From contig JAZARR010000146.1 of assembly GCA_037389465.1 (NCBI GenBank), forward strand, positions 3,318,001 to 3,382,000: a DNA stretch of 64,000 nucleotides, given 5' to 3'. This DNA is from Baylisascaris procyonis (taxonomy: Eukaryota; Nematoda; Chromadorea; Rhabditida; Ascarididae). The translations under genes and the position numbers were made by a program. This document shows positions 12,936 to 24,339 of the stretch, in pieces (position 1 is the first letter of the stretch; every line of letters starts with the position of its first letter). The notes beneath the pieces are model-generated. The model was not told where the DNA came from, did not search any database, and worked only from the letters and a program-made list of their open reading frames with translations.

Positions 12936-14736
12936 AAAAAGGGAGAGAATTGTGCTTTTCGATTCGCGTTAATTAAACCCTCAGAGAGCTCTACCTGAGA
13001 TCATTTACGCAATCGATATTATCGAAGTCGTTATAGCATTAAATTACTTCAAAACATTGTATGAATTCTTTCAGCTGAAAAAAAAGAAACTGCCACTGAA
13101 GAAAGCAACAAAATAAATGTACTGAATATCACTGCTTCTGGAAGTTGGATGAATGCCAAATTTGAATTTTAACTAAACAAAAGTTTTCGAGGTGCAAACT
13201 TTGCGACTTTTTTCTGTCGATAAACAATTTGCGGACGCTATATGTACATAATATTTTTTATTGGACTTGTGCCATATTGTACCGTATGCCGTACAATTTA
13301 CCGTATAGCCTCGAATAAATACACCACTTCGTAAAACCTCTTTTACCCTCCACTCAGTCACCTTCAGAGCATTTAGTGATCTACATATGGCATCTGGGGA
13401 GTCAATGGTGTTTATATGGTACACACACTAGCAAACAAATAGACTGTTTAAGTGGGTGATTCAAGCGACGAGCCAATGATCATCATTCGTGCTGGTTCAT
13501 CTTGCTTGACTAATAGCTTGGAAATTAAGTTTTGTGGAACTTGAACAGTGTAACCTGCCGACAAATTTTGATAGCATACAAAATAAGCCTTCGCTATGAA
13601 AATAATTTCGCACTTGCGATAGTGAATTCGGTTGCGAATAGCTTATTCGTATAGGAAAGAACTATGAAACTTCTCTGCTACTACAAAAGTTTCGAGTCCG
13701 ATTTTTTCATATTTAAAGATGCCTTCAACTTGAACGCAGCATGTCACAGATAAAAGAAAAAGCTCACACAGAGCATTAAAATATGATGAGCGGCAAAAAG
13801 AAAAATAAAGAAAGAATAACGGAAATAAACAGCTAAAGAATTATTGAAAATAACGTAGAAGTACTCAAAGATCTACAAAATATTAGCATGGTGCTTGGTG
13901 CATATGGCACAGCAATTTTCGCAAATTATTTCTCAACACTCTCATTCCCGTAGACCAATTTCCTGAAGCGGTAAATTGTAGTTGAGAGAATTTTCCGAAT
14001 GAAAAAAAAAAGATTAGCTAGAACAATCGATAAGTCTTTAAAGTTGGCTATTATTAAGAGTTGGATGCAAAGCTGGAATTCATAAATGTAAGAAAGAATT
14101 TTATAGTTTTACATGCATGTAAAGTTTCATTGAAAATTGGCTTCGATGATGTAACGTTCTCCATAATTCAATGTGACGTTATCATTCCTTTCTTACTGAT
14201 TTTATTACTTTCTGGAATAGATCGGATGCATTTACATTTCCTTTATATTTTCACGATCACCTGTCTTTTTTCATCATGCCGTCATATTTTTTATAAGCAA
14301 GCAATGGAATACTGCCAGTTTTTTTGAAATTAAAGTTGTTCTAAATTTTAATGCCAGATTATATATGTTCTTTTGTTGTCTGAATGAAATGGAAATAAGA
14401 AATTGAAATAAACGAATTAATTGCTTACCATTTGAATGGAATGGATAGAACTCCAAAAATTCTATGAAGAAAATTAGGTATTTTATTGTGCACTAGATGG
14501 ACCAAACTTCTAAAGTCAATAACCCAACATCTGAATATGAATAGCACTCACGATTTTAGTGTTTATTAAGTGAGAAATGAGCTTAATGCAATCACTCTAA
14601 AGTCCTGCGATGGCCTGACGAAATGCTCAGGTCATTGTTTGGCAACTTCGGCGAAATCCTCCTACATATAACAAAGTTTCACCATGAAAATGTATTCTTG
14701 TAGTCAGTGCCTGGTAAAACTCATCCCGTTCTGAAG

Positions 14737-14737
<1 letters not shown>
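12936..14737. other. apparently non-coding AT-rich stretch
   Basis: Only short unrelated open frames on either strand, without domain pattern or paired splice sites. Apart from the poly(A) signal at 13112, I see nothing in it. Confidence 0.5.
13112..13117 (+). other. poly(A) signal for the vWA gene
   Basis: AATAAA about 180 nt after the TAA at 12933-12935, in AT-rich sequence without a further open exon. Confidence 0.5.
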
Positions 14738-14826
<89 letters not shown>

Positions 14827-14902
14827 ATATGCGTGCGTGCGTGGGTCTGTGGGTGTGTTCGTGCGAGTGTGTGTGGGTGTGCGTGAGTGTGTGTGTTTTT
14901 CA
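14738..14902. repeat. (TA)n then (GT)n compound microsatellite
   Basis: About 90 bp of nearly pure TA (14738-14830) passes into GT-rich sequence with GCGTGCGTG and GTGTGTG words (to about 14902). The TA part is self-complementary and cruciform-prone. Confidence 0.95.
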
Positions 14903-15293
14903 TATTCGGGATTTTTTTTACAAATCCACGCCCGCATCCAATGCAAAAAAGAAGCAGAAAATGCAACAGGCACACAAAAATATATCACCAAAAATGCTTA
15001 AGTATGAAAAAGCGTACGACCCGGGTAACCTGGGTAAGAATAATAACTTGGGAAATTAATGAAAAAAAGGTTTAATTACCCAAGTTCGAGTTTGGCATGC
15101 TACGATTTTGGCTCAAAGATCCGGAACGTCAGCATAAATGGTCACTTCATCTCTACTCGACGCATCACCTGGTCCTAACCAAGAAAATATTATACATTTA
15201 TGTTTTTTAATGAAAGAATGACATTCCTATTTCGTTTGTTAGATAACGTTGATGAGATGGTAAAACAGATTTCGAGTCCCTGCGTTAAACTTC

Positions 15294-15540
15294 CACGCAC
15301 ACATACTCCCACTCACACACACACGATTTCACGCACTCGTTCCCACAATCGCACGCAAACGCACGCAAACACACGCCACACACACACCACACACACACAC
15401 ACACACCACACACACACACACCACACACACACACACCACACACACCACATACCCACCACACACACACACCACACACACACCACACACACACCACACACAT
15501 ACCACACACACACCACACACCACACACCACACGCCACACA
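15294..15540. repeat. (CA)n / CACCACA minisatellite
   Basis: About 245 bp of CACACA words broken by CACCACA and ACGCA variants. It is complementary in kind to the GT block 400 bp upstream, so the two could pair across the spacer. Open frames here (Val/Cys/Gly-rich or His/Thr-rich) are composition artefacts. Confidence 0.95.
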
Positions 15541-15574
15541 TTTTTTTTAATTTTTCTTTTTTTATATTTTTCAG

Positions 15575-17450
15575 TTTCCTGGAAAAATTCAGAATCTCTT
15601 ACAGTAAATGAAAAATTTTGACCACAGTAAGATTTTTTTTAGAAACTAGAAAAAAGAAAAAATAGAAAAATTGTCCAGAAAATTTAAGGATAGAGAAAAA
15701 ATTAAAAAAAAAATCTAAGAAGGAAGCTCTTCATTGTGGATGAGCAGATTAATTCCGACATGAGGGGTTTAGTTTTTTGCAGGACTGCGCTGGAACGCGA
15801 GTGAAATTGCGTTTCAACGTCCAGCGCAGGAAGGAGGAGGAGGCCAAATTATTCAGACGAAGACGAGCGCCGATCGACGACGATACGTGTAAGCAGTCTT
15901 AATTCACATTTTTAGATTCTGGTAGTCGTTTCAAGATTTGGAATACTACACTTAAAACCTTCCACATAAAAGTTCTTCCTCTTGCAGATCGGACCATTCG
16001 TATTGCATGACACAAAGGATTTATTTAGCAAATCATAAGCTTTCTAATTTTTTAGGTTTTTATTGCTGGTCCATGCTGTTCACTACCTTTTTTAGTTTCT
16101 TAAGTGTAAGAAAGTTTAGAAAGGATATTTTTTACACACCTAAGATTTTTTAATTGAGAAAATTTAGAAACATTTTTAGATTTTTAGAACACTTAAATTT
16201 TTTACACTTGGAATTTTGAGAAATTTGGAAATTCGATTTTTTTGAATTAAAAAATTTTTTACCCAATTCCTAAGTATTTATTCTTCCTCCTAATAGCTAG
16301 ACGTCTTCTAGTTGTTTAAAAAAAAAAATCGATTTTTTAAATCATTTTTTTTGAAGCCAGACTTTTCAACTGTATTTTTTTTTTATTTTTTAATTTCCTG
16401 GAAAAATTCAGAATCTTTTTCAGTAAATGAAAAATTTTGACCACTTGATAGGATTTTTTTAGGAACTAGAAAAAAGGAAAAAAATAGAAAAATTGCACAG
16501 AAAATTCAAGAATAAAGAAAGTGTTTAAAAAAAGGATAAATCTAGGAAAAAAGTACTTCACTGTGGAAGAGCAGTGTGATGCCGAAACAGGCGTTTAGTT
16601 TTTTGCAGGACTGTGTTGGAACGCAGGTTAAGTGGCGTTTCAACATGGTGCGCACGCAGGAGGTGGAGGTGGAAAAATTATGGTGAAGACGAGCGCTTTT
16701 CGACGAGAAACGGGTAATTGGTCTTAATTCACATTTTTAGATTCTGATAGTTGTTTAAAGGTTTGGAATAGTACACTTAAAGCCTTCCTTATAAAAGTTC
16801 TTCCTCACACAGATCGGATCATTCTCATTGCATGACAAAGAAATTATTCAGCAGGTCACACGGTTTCTGATTTTAAGTCTTTTTTCTGCTCCTCACTCTT
16901 CACCAGTTTTTTAGCTACTTGAATTTAAGAAACTTTAGAAGAGAATACGTTTTTACACACCTAAGACTTTTAGTTCAGAAAATTTAGAACCATCTTTAGA
17001 TTTTTAGAACACTTCAGTTCTTTATACTTGTGATCTCAAGAAATTTGAAAAATTCGATTTTTTTAATTTAAAAATTTGTTTACTCAACTCACAAGTTTCT
17101 GTTCTTTTTCTTATTATTTAGAACTCTCCTATTTGTTTCAAAAATTGGACTTATTATCAATTTTTCGAGATGAGAACTTTTTCAATTAAAATTTTTTTAT
17201 TTTTTAATTTATTGGAAAAATTCAGAACCTTTTTCAGTGAAATAGAAAATCTTGCCCACTTAAAAACTTTTTTCAGAAATTAGAAAAGAGAAAAAATTGA
17301 AAACTTGTTCAGAAAATTTGAAAATAAAGAAGAAATTTCGAAAAAAATAAATCTAAGAAAAAAGTTCCTCTTCATTGTGGAAGAAACAGTGTGATGCCGA
17401 CATCAAACGTTTAGTTGTTTGCATGACTATATAGGAATTGGTGTGACGTC
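15575..17450. repeat. ~815-bp tandem repeat, about 2.3 units
   Basis: Matching landmarks recur at fixed spacing. CTGGAAAAATTCAGAA begins near 15579 and 16398, with a diverged copy near 17212. GCAGGACTG-type words occur at 15779, 16605 and about 17423, and TTCACATTTTTAGATTCT near 15904 and 16728. Periods are about 819 and 814 bp. Units contain T/A-rich blocks and a more GC-rich GCAGGACTG...GAGGAGG island. No open reading frame is shared between units. A further copy is at 26152-26756. Confidence 0.85.
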
Positions 17451-18198
17451 ATTGTCGACGTTCAACCGACAGAGCACCTTGAGGTCGACGTTCCGTGCAG
17501 AGGTGCCTACAGACTGCTGAAAAGGACGTGCGCCGACTCGACTTGGGAGCAAGTAGCAACTCGCTGAAGCGGGCGAGTTTCGACGATTGTTTCGCAAGGG
17601 ATTTCACTGGACGAGCGAGGGACTCGAAAAACTTCGTTGTGTCGTTTGTTTTTGTAATATGTGCTGTGAAGTAAGCTTTGGGTAATGCTGTTGTATTAAA
17701 GTGTGCTATTTAATGCTTATTCACGTTTCTTAAACATTTCTCTCTCAGCAGTGTATGATGCGGAATTACTCCGGGTCCCACCGTGGCACATTTGCCTTTT
17801 ATATCTATAGAGAAACAGTGCAAATGGTAGAGTAGAGATTGGGCTACCTATCGTTTGGGTGGTACTCAAGTGGTTCACGTTCGCTTGTGTTTCAAATATG
17901 CGGACTCCATTTAAAGCACACCTGTGTAGGGATTGCTACGAATCTTCTAGGTGGATTCCCTTCATTATATTATACCGAATGGGTTGAGTTTTTTGGGAAA
18001 TTATCCCCCTTCTTACTGTGTTTCATATTAGTTTCCCCTTATTCCGCATTTATGTTGACACTTCTGAGAGAAATGTGCACTGCTAATTTTTTTGGATTTT
18101 TCAAATTGTTATATTTGATAGGGTTGCAATTGTCCGCTTCGCGATTTGTAATGACAGGTCAGCATCCCCGTAGTTATGAATTTTATTCGCGTTTATTT
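17451..18198. other. non-coding flank of the tandem repeat
   Basis: A GC-richer patch (about 17440-17640) then ordinary AT-rich sequence. An open frame at 17839-18300 is hydrophobic but has no family pattern or splice context and was not called. Confidence 0.4.
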
Positions 18199-19085
18199 AC
18201 CATTAACAGACTTTGCATTTTAAACGACCGGCGGCCGTCTAATTTGCACGTACTGTGGTTGTTAGTTTTTCGTTTAGCAATAACAGACGTTGCATTTTAA
18301 ACAACCGACGGCCGTCTAGCTTGCGCGTGCTGTACTTTGTAGTTTTTTTCTTATGGAGGCGATATTTAGAAGTTTCAACCGCTATCGGTTGTTCTCGACT
18401 GTTTTTATGTTTTTAGTGGTTTTCGTAGATCGTTTTTGTACTAACAATGGGTTTCTTTTTATAGTTTTTTTTTTTTGCACTTGGATGGGTTTCCTGGACT
18501 GTTTCTTCTAACTAGGGTGGGGTTTCGTGGGCTCATTTTGGTATTTAGAATTTTCTTGTGGACTCCTCCCTATTTAGGATAGTTTTCTTGGACTTTTTTC
18601 GATTTAGGATGGGTTTTTTGGACTCTTTTTATGTTTAGGTTGGGTTTTCGACTCCTTTTTGTACTTAATGTGGTTTCTGGACTCTTTTTTGTATTTAGTT
18701 TGTGTTTTGGACTGCCTTTTGTGTCTAGAGTGAGTTTTTTGTGGACTTTTTTGTGTACTTAGGATGGGTTTTCTGAACTGCTTTTGTGATTGGGATAAGG
18801 TTTCTTTTACTCATTTTTTATTTAGAATTTTCTTGTGGACTCCTCCCTATTTAGGATAGATCTTTTGGACTTTTTTCCATTCAGGATGGGTTTTTTGGAC
18901 TCTTTTTATATTCAGGTTGGGTTTTGGACTCTTGTTTGTATTATTTTGGTTTTTGGACTGTTATTTTATTTAGAATGGATTTTTTCTGTACTGTTTGTGG
19001 ATTTTTTCTGGAATCGCTTAGCTTCAACAGTCGTTGCATTTTAAACGACCGCCGCCGTTTAAAGTGCACGCACGGTGTTTTATAG
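18199..19085. repeat. minisatellite of GGACT/TTTAGG units with three flanking GC-rich motifs
   Basis: From about 18400 to 19000 the + strand repeats a loose 45-60 bp unit of the form TTTAGGATGGGTTTTTTGGAC plus a T-rich tail. One block (about 18541-18629) recurs almost exactly at 18822-18910. A roughly 64-bp motif containing TTGCATTTTAAAC, a CGGCCGTC-type GC core and TTGCACG occurs three times, near 18199, 18279 and 19021. No coding potential is evident. Confidence 0.7.
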
Positions 19086-20789
19086 TTCTGTAGTTGAGAT
19101 GATGTTTGTAAATTTCGACTGCTTATGAATGGACTTGTATTACTTTTTTGTATTTTTCGTATGCTCAGTCGTTGTATTTCAGGTTGCGATATTGTATAGT
19201 TGCTTGTTTTATTCTTTGTCTTTCCGTTAATTAGATGCTGTTTTTTTCTATCAATGAATTCGATTCATAAATGTTGCTTTTTGGCATTCCACTATTGACC
19301 ATTATAGTATTCTAAAAGGCGCCTGATGATTTTCTATTATTAATAGTTTTACAAAGTTTTTGCGGAGATAGGGTGATTTTTTTCGACGAATAAGCTTGCA
19401 GTTTTGTGTGCATAGGCACCTTTGAGGCGAATATCATCCTGTTAGCGGCCGAGTGTTCGCCGTCGAAAAGAATTTGAATCCAACTGAAGAAGAAATCGAT
19501 GCTCCACGCAGTGAATATTGCACTCAACTAAAAAATCTTTTCAGTGAATATAAAACGAATTTTGGAATCGATAAGAATAATACTCTTAATATTTATTGAT
19601 CGATTTATTCTTATTGTTATTTATGAGATAATCTCCTATTGTGTTGTATAAAATAAATGATTTTGTACCTTTGAGCACTTTTTCTTGTTTATTTCTGAAA
19701 CCTGATGTGGAATCTGGATCTTATTAAGCCAAAAAATTACGAATCAAGCCTTCTCAAGCTGCACGTCTAGTCTTAATTAACCTTAAATTAGAGGTGAACA
19801 GATAATAGAGACCAGAAATGAGATTGAAAGCCGATAAGACTTGAGATAAATGTCGCACAGTATCAGTTTTGTTTTTTCTGCTTCAAGCACTGAAGAAGTC
19901 TCAAATAGAGTGCATTGGACTGCAAGAGATTGCAACTCATAGCGTACTATTTTAAGAAACTTCATACGAGAGAAGGAAATAGTGTAGGCTGAGTGGCAGG
20001 CTAGTGATTAATGCTCAGAGATTTTTTCAAATTCTCGTACTAAGGATGTCTTTCCTCGGACAAGTAACACTTGAGGTGGTCCTAAATGATCACTTTTTTT
20101 TTGCTAATATTTCAGCATTCTTGCCATTTCTGAAATGCTGTTGTAAGCCCTGACTTTGCAGTCGGCTATGGAGGAGGAGAAAACATAGACTGCGATAAGA
20201 AAACATGACCAAGCAACGCTCAGCGGAAGCTCATAGCCTCCATCATGCCTTGGAAAATATTTCAGTCAAGAAGACAAGAAAACGTGACTGAACAAGGCAC
20301 GTGACCTTTTCGCTGAGCGGCTGTGCATGAAAAAGTGTGCTGAAAACACACTTTCTCATACGTGATTGAGCCAGCTCTTGTCAGTACCATCCAGCACCAG
20401 AATCTATGGGAGTAACAACGGACCCGGACAACAAACGATGACCATAAGAAAAGGCAGGTGGAAAATGTAGCCTTATACTTACTTACTGGTTGCTTCTGTT
20501 ACAAATAATGTGTATAGACAACGGCTAGTCGGTCTGCCTTCTGATTGACCAGTCAGCAACATTTTTAATTGCCACTCTGAACAAAGCAAAATCCGAGGAA
20601 CTGAAATCTAAACGGTATCCTTATTACGCCTTTCATTTCAAGAAAACTTTACATCGAAATAACGCAAAAAACCATCCATAAAATAAAATAGCAATAATCT
20701 TACATTTCCATGCCGTAGTACTCTGTTTGAACTGTCATATGCTTTGCACAACTGATGTGAAAAGTCTTGTTCAACATGCTCTCGAAGAG

Positions 20790-20837
<48 letters not shown>

Positions 20838-21449
20838 CTTATATAATCTACGCGCTACAATTTACTATTTGAGGTGGTTTTTCTCCCTCACTTCACTTTT
20901 ATTAATGAATGCATCTAGTGGTAGGTGAAATGGAAATTCTATGCCAATAGATAATTATAAGCAGGAATTTGAAGCCATTTTAATTGGAAATCTTTATGTG
21001 ACTAGCGCTACTAATAAATACAGTTGTGAAGCAAGCAGATCATTAGCCCATCTGATGACCACTCCCATAAAAAATGTACTTTTTAGGAAATGCTTTTCTG
21101 CAGAAATATTCTTGTGTATCTTGAAAATCGTTATTTATGATCTATTTCTAATCTTATTTGCATTTGCGTAATACATGAGATGCGTTTGTTTTATTCTAAT
21201 TCGTCTAAAGTTTAGAACGTTGCGATCACCACTTTCCTTCGTTTTCTTCCCTGCCCTCCGCCTTCCCTCTACCCCCTTCCCGCAGCTATTGACTGATGTA
21301 GCAATGAGAGGCAATAAAATTGCATTGTGCACATATGAAAACGGCGAAGCAAATGAGGATTTGTCATCAGATAATAAGCAATAAATAAGCTCACGCTTGG
21401 CGATAATATAATACAGCCACTGTTCATACACGGATTTGTCAAAACTATT
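19086..21449. other. no gene seen; AT-rich with a small (TA)n
   Basis: Only scattered short open frames. A (TA)20 microsatellite lies at 20794-20833. A 13-bp imperfect hairpin (ATGAAAAAGTGTG / CACACTTTCTCAT) sits near 20326-20360. Confidence 0.5.
20794..20833. repeat. (TA)n microsatellite
   Basis: Forty bases of uninterrupted TA dinucleotide in intergenic sequence. Confidence 0.95.
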
Positions 21450-21631
21450 CTATAAGTTTCTGTTCTCTGTGGGCGGTGTGGTAAATGGCGTATTCGCCAC
21501 TGGATTTATACCATAAGCAGATCCTGCGTTAACATTGTTGTTTTCTATACCGAGACTATTGAGTGATGTTATTCCAAAATTGCTGTCGCCCACTTGAGTT
21601 GTGTTCAATGAGGAACCAAAATTAGGATTAC
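21450..21631 (-). CDS. putative terminal exon of an Asn/Gly/Ser-rich protein
   Basis: On the minus strand a TTTTAG acceptor (complement of 21632-21637) opens 182 nt, phase 1 entry, with 59 sense codons and a TAG stop at 21450-21452. It starts NPNFGSSLNTTQVGDSNFG and continues with NTP and TTPP words to a NRNL end, a low-complexity Asn/Gly/Ser/Thr/Pro tail. I do not recognise the family. No upstream exon was found between 21640 and the tRNA array, so either a long intron crosses the array or the exon is a relic. The frame is open with clean codon usage, which is why I list it. Confidence 0.4.
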
Positions 21632-22126
21632 CTAAAATAGATCAGAATTAAAGTTATTGATATTGGTAAGGATGAACCTAAATATTAGTCTTAATCACCG
21701 TATCTTTCATCTAAACTTTCAGCTCATAAATTGTGCTATACTATAATTAGATTATGCAAATTACTGCACACATCAGTTTTATATGGAACGCTCCTTTTTT
21801 TGAAGAAAACTATGAGATTACGAAATGGAACGGTAGTGCAAAGTGTGTGTTTTGCTTTTTGCTCATGGCTAGTTGAAGATAATCATAATCATTTAGATCA
21901 TGTTTCCAAATGTAACCGATGTGATCTTTCCATCATCTAATTCCCAGATATCTATAAAGGTAGCATAGACCTTGACTAGCTTCCTTCAATATTTCTCTAA
22001 CCACTAACTCATTTAGATTCACATCTGGGACGATACTCAGATGGGAGGCGGATGATAGTATATGAGGGATGCGACGCTAAAAGTCAAAGTGATATCTAAT
22101 GTGTTGGAAAAGAATGTGAACTGGTT

Positions 22127-22198
22127 TGCCTCATGCTGCAATCGAAGAGGCGACCTTCTGTTTAAAAGGCAGACGTTCTGCATCTGAGGCAATGATTC
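22127..22198 (-). pseudogene. tRNA pseudogene, unit 1 (anticodon UUU)
   Basis: Outermost unit on the low side. The anticodon loop reads CTTTTAA and the B box is broken (CTTCGATTGC); the acceptor is mismatched. A decayed edge copy. Confidence 0.7.
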
Positions 22199-22275
22199 AG
22201 ATGTTACGGTATTAGGGTTAGGGCCCTCTCTAAGGCAGAATAGTATTCTTGCTTTAAAGAAAGGTGTAAAACTCG

Positions 22276-22347
22276 CGCCTCACGCTGGAATCGAACCATA
22301 GACCTTCTGTTTACGAGACAGACGCTCTGCCCCTGAGCCAATGAGGC
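22276..22347 (-). tRNA. tRNA-Thr(CGU)-like, unit 2
   Basis: The acceptor GCCTCAT/GTGAGGC pairs fully with one wobble, and the D and anticodon stems are intact with loop CTCGTAA. The T stem (TATGG/CCAGC) has two mismatches and the discriminator is G. Probably a weak or inactive gene. Confidence 0.6.
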
Positions 22348-22422
22348 AGACGGCGCAAGACTAGGGTCAGGCCCTTGAAATTCAGAGTAATATCCTTATC
22401 CAGGACAAAAACATGCAATAGG

Positions 22423-22494
22423 TGAATCATGCTGGAATCGAACCAGCGATCTTCTGTTTACTAGACAGACGCTCTAATTCTGAGCCAATGAATC
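22423..22494 (-). tRNA. tRNA-Thr(AGU)-like, unit 3
   Basis: D, anticodon (TCTGT/ACAGA, loop CTAGTAA) and T stems all pair. The acceptor GATTCAT/ATGATTC has a single T-T mismatch. The best AGU copy of the array. A34 would need deamination to inosine, as in other eukaryotic Thr(AGU). Confidence 0.65.
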
Positions 22495-22568
22495 AGATGG
22501 AACATTATTAGGGTCAGGGCCCTCTCTGCTGCAGAATAATATCCTTGCTTTAGAGAAAGATGTAAAAT

Positions 22569-22640
22569 ATCCCCACGCTGGAATCGAACCAGTGGCCTTG
22601 TGTTTACTAGACAGACGCTCTGCCTCTGAGCCAAAGATGC
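22569..22640 (-). pseudogene. tRNA-Thr(AGU) pseudogene, unit 4
   Basis: Loop CTAGTAA, but the anticodon stem TCTGT/ACACA has a C-C clash, the T stem has one mismatch and the 3' acceptor strand is scrambled. Confidence 0.65.
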
Positions 22641-22716
22641 AGACGATGAATGATCAGGGGCAGCACACCAAGGTCAAAAGCACTATCTGTTCTCTTGGAA
22701 AATAATGTGAACTGCG

Positions 22717-22788
22717 TGCCTCATGCTGGAATCGAACCAGCGACCTTCCGTTTACAAGACAGACGCTCTGCCCCTGAGCCAATGAGGC
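22717..22788 (-). tRNA. tRNA-Thr(UGU), unit 5, intact cloverleaf
   Basis: 72 nt: acceptor GCCTCAT/ATGAGGC 7 bp, D stem GCTC/GAGC, anticodon stem TCTGT/ACGGA with one G-U, loop CTTGTAA, variable AGGTC, T stem GCTGG/CCAGC, loop TTCGATT, A73. All stems pair. A TTTT run follows about 14 nt downstream. Confidence 0.88.
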
Positions 22789-22862
22789 AGATGGCGCAAG
22801 ATTAGGGTCAGGCCCTTGAAATTCAGTATAATATAATTGTCTAGGACAAAAACATAAATAGA

Positions 22863-22933
22863 TGAATCATGCTTAAATCGAACCAGCGACCTTGTGTTTC
22901 CTAGACAGACGCTCAATTCTGAGCCAATGAATC
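22863..22933 (-). pseudogene. tRNA-like with Pro(AGG) anticodon, unit 6
   Basis: 71 nt. Loop CTAGGAA gives AGG. The anticodon stem has a mismatch and the T stem GCTGG/TAAGC is broken. First of four near-identical copies. Confidence 0.65.
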
Positions 22934-23010
22934 AGATGGAACATTATTAGGGTCAGGGCCCTCTCTGCTGCAGAATAATATCCTTCCTTTAGAGAAAGGT
23001 GTGAAATACG

Positions 23011-23082
23011 TGCCTCACGCTGGAATCGAACCAGTGGCCTTGTGTTTACTAGACAGACGCTCTGCCTCTGAGCCAAAGAGTC
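23011..23082 (-). pseudogene. tRNA-Thr(AGU) pseudogene, unit 7
   Basis: Loop CTAGTAA, C-C clash in the anticodon stem, acceptor mismatches (5' GACTCTT against GTGAGGC). Confidence 0.65.
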
Positions 23083-23159
23083 AGACGATGAATGGTCAGG
23101 GGCAGCACACCAAATGTCAAAGGCACTATCTGTTCTCTTGGAAAATGATGTGAACTGTG

Positions 23160-23231
23160 TGCCTCATGCTGGAATCGAACCAGCGACCTTCTGTTCACAA
23201 GACAGACGCTCTGCCCCTGAGCCAATGAGGC
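23160..23231 (-). tRNA. tRNA-Thr(UGU), unit 8
   Basis: All stems pair as in unit 5. The anticodon loop is CTTGTGA, so position 38 context differs from the other UGU copies. TTTT follows downstream. Confidence 0.82.
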
Positions 23232-23306
23232 AGATGGCGCAAGATTAGGGTCAGGCCCTTGAAATTCAGTATAATATAATTGTCTAGGACAAAAACATGA
23301 AATAGA

Positions 23307-23377
23307 TGAATCATGCTTAAATCGAACCAGCGACCTTGTGTTTCCTAGACAGACGCTCAATTCTGAGCCAATGAATC
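23307..23377 (-). pseudogene. tRNA-like with Pro(AGG) anticodon, unit 9
   Basis: Same sequence type as unit 6, with a broken T stem. Confidence 0.65.
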
Positions 23378-23454
23378 AGATGGAACATTATTAGGGTCAG
23401 GGCCCTCTCTGCTGCAGAATAATATCCTTCCTTTAGAGAAAGGTGTGAAATACG

Positions 23455-23526
23455 TGCCTCACGCTGGAATCGAACCAGTGGCCTTGTGTTTACTAGACAG
23501 ACGCTCTGCCTCTGAGCAAAAGATGC
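23455..23526 (-). pseudogene. tRNA-Thr(AGU) pseudogene, unit 10
   Basis: Same type as unit 4, with an extra base change in the D-stem region (TTTGCTCAG). Confidence 0.65.
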
Positions 23527-23602
23527 AGACGATGAATGATCAGGGGCAGCACACCAAGGTCAAAAGCACTATCTGTTCTCTTGGAAAATAATGTGAACTG
23601 TG

Positions 23603-23674
23603 TGCCTCATGCTGGAATCGAACCAGCGACCTTCTGTTTACAAGACAGACGCTCTGCCCCTGAGCCAATGAGGC
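23603..23674 (-). tRNA. tRNA-Thr(UGU), unit 11, intact cloverleaf
   Basis: Perfect acceptor, D, anticodon (TCTGT/ACAGA) and T stems, loop CTTGTAA, A73. TTTT lies downstream. Identical in the tRNA body to unit 18. Confidence 0.9.
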
Positions 23675-23749
23675 AGATGGCGCAGGATTACGGTCAGGCC
23701 CTTGAAATTCAGAATAATATCCTTGTCTAGGACAAAAACATGGAATAGG

Positions 23750-23821
23750 TGAATCATGCCGGAATCGAACCAGCGACCTTCTGTTTACAAGACAGACGCT
23801 CTGCCCCTGAGCCAATGAGGC
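23750..23821 (-). pseudogene. hybrid tRNA-Thr(UGU), unit 12
   Basis: The body is the UGU type with an intact anticodon arm, but the 3' acceptor strand ATGATTC comes from the AGG/AGU type and clashes with 5' GCCTCAT. It looks like a recombination product between neighbouring units. Confidence 0.65.
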
Positions 23822-23896
23822 AGATGGCGCAAGATTAGGGTCAGGCCCTTGAAATTCAGTATAATATAATTGTCTAGGACAAAAACATGAAATAGA

Positions 23897-23967
23897 TGAA
23901 TCATGCTTAAATCGAACCAGCGACCTTGTGTTTCCTAGACAGACGCTCAATTCTGAGCCAATGAATC
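23897..23967 (-). pseudogene. tRNA-like with Pro(AGG) anticodon, unit 13
   Basis: Same type as unit 6. Confidence 0.65.
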
Positions 23968-24044
23968 AGATGGAACATTATTAGGGTCAGGGCCCTCTCT
24001 GCTGCAGAATAATATCCTTCCTTTAGAGAAAGGTGTGAAATACG

Positions 24045-24116
24045 TGCCTCACGCTGGAATCGAACCAGTGGCCTTGTGTTTACTAGACAGACGCTCTGCC
24101 TCTGAGCCAAAGATGC
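24045..24116 (-). pseudogene. tRNA-Thr(AGU) pseudogene, unit 14
   Basis: Same type as unit 4: mismatched anticodon stem and acceptor. Confidence 0.65.
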
Positions 24117-24192
24117 AGACGATGAATGATCAGGGGCAGCACACCAAGGTCAAAAGCACTATCTGTTCTCTTGGAAAATAATGTGAACTGCG

Positions 24193-24264
24193 TGCCTCAT
24201 GCTGGAATCGAACCAGCGACCTTCCGTTTACAAGACAGACGCTCTGCCCCTGAGCCAATGAGGC
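24193..24264 (-). tRNA. tRNA-Thr(UGU), unit 15, intact cloverleaf
   Basis: Same body as unit 5, with the G-U pair in the anticodon stem and all other stems perfect. TTTT lies downstream. Confidence 0.88.
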
Positions 24265-24339
24265 AGATGGCGCAAGATTAGGGTCAGGCCCTTGAAATTC
24301 AGTATAATATAATTGTCTAGGACAAAAACATGAAATAGA

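Noticed and set aside
15200..15550. His/Thr-rich and Val/Cys/Gly-rich open frames
   Set aside because: Pure CA-repeat composition on both strands.
20326..20360. Imperfect 13-bp hairpin as a miRNA precursor
   Set aside because: Arm too short for a 22-nt mature strand, and no extended stem.
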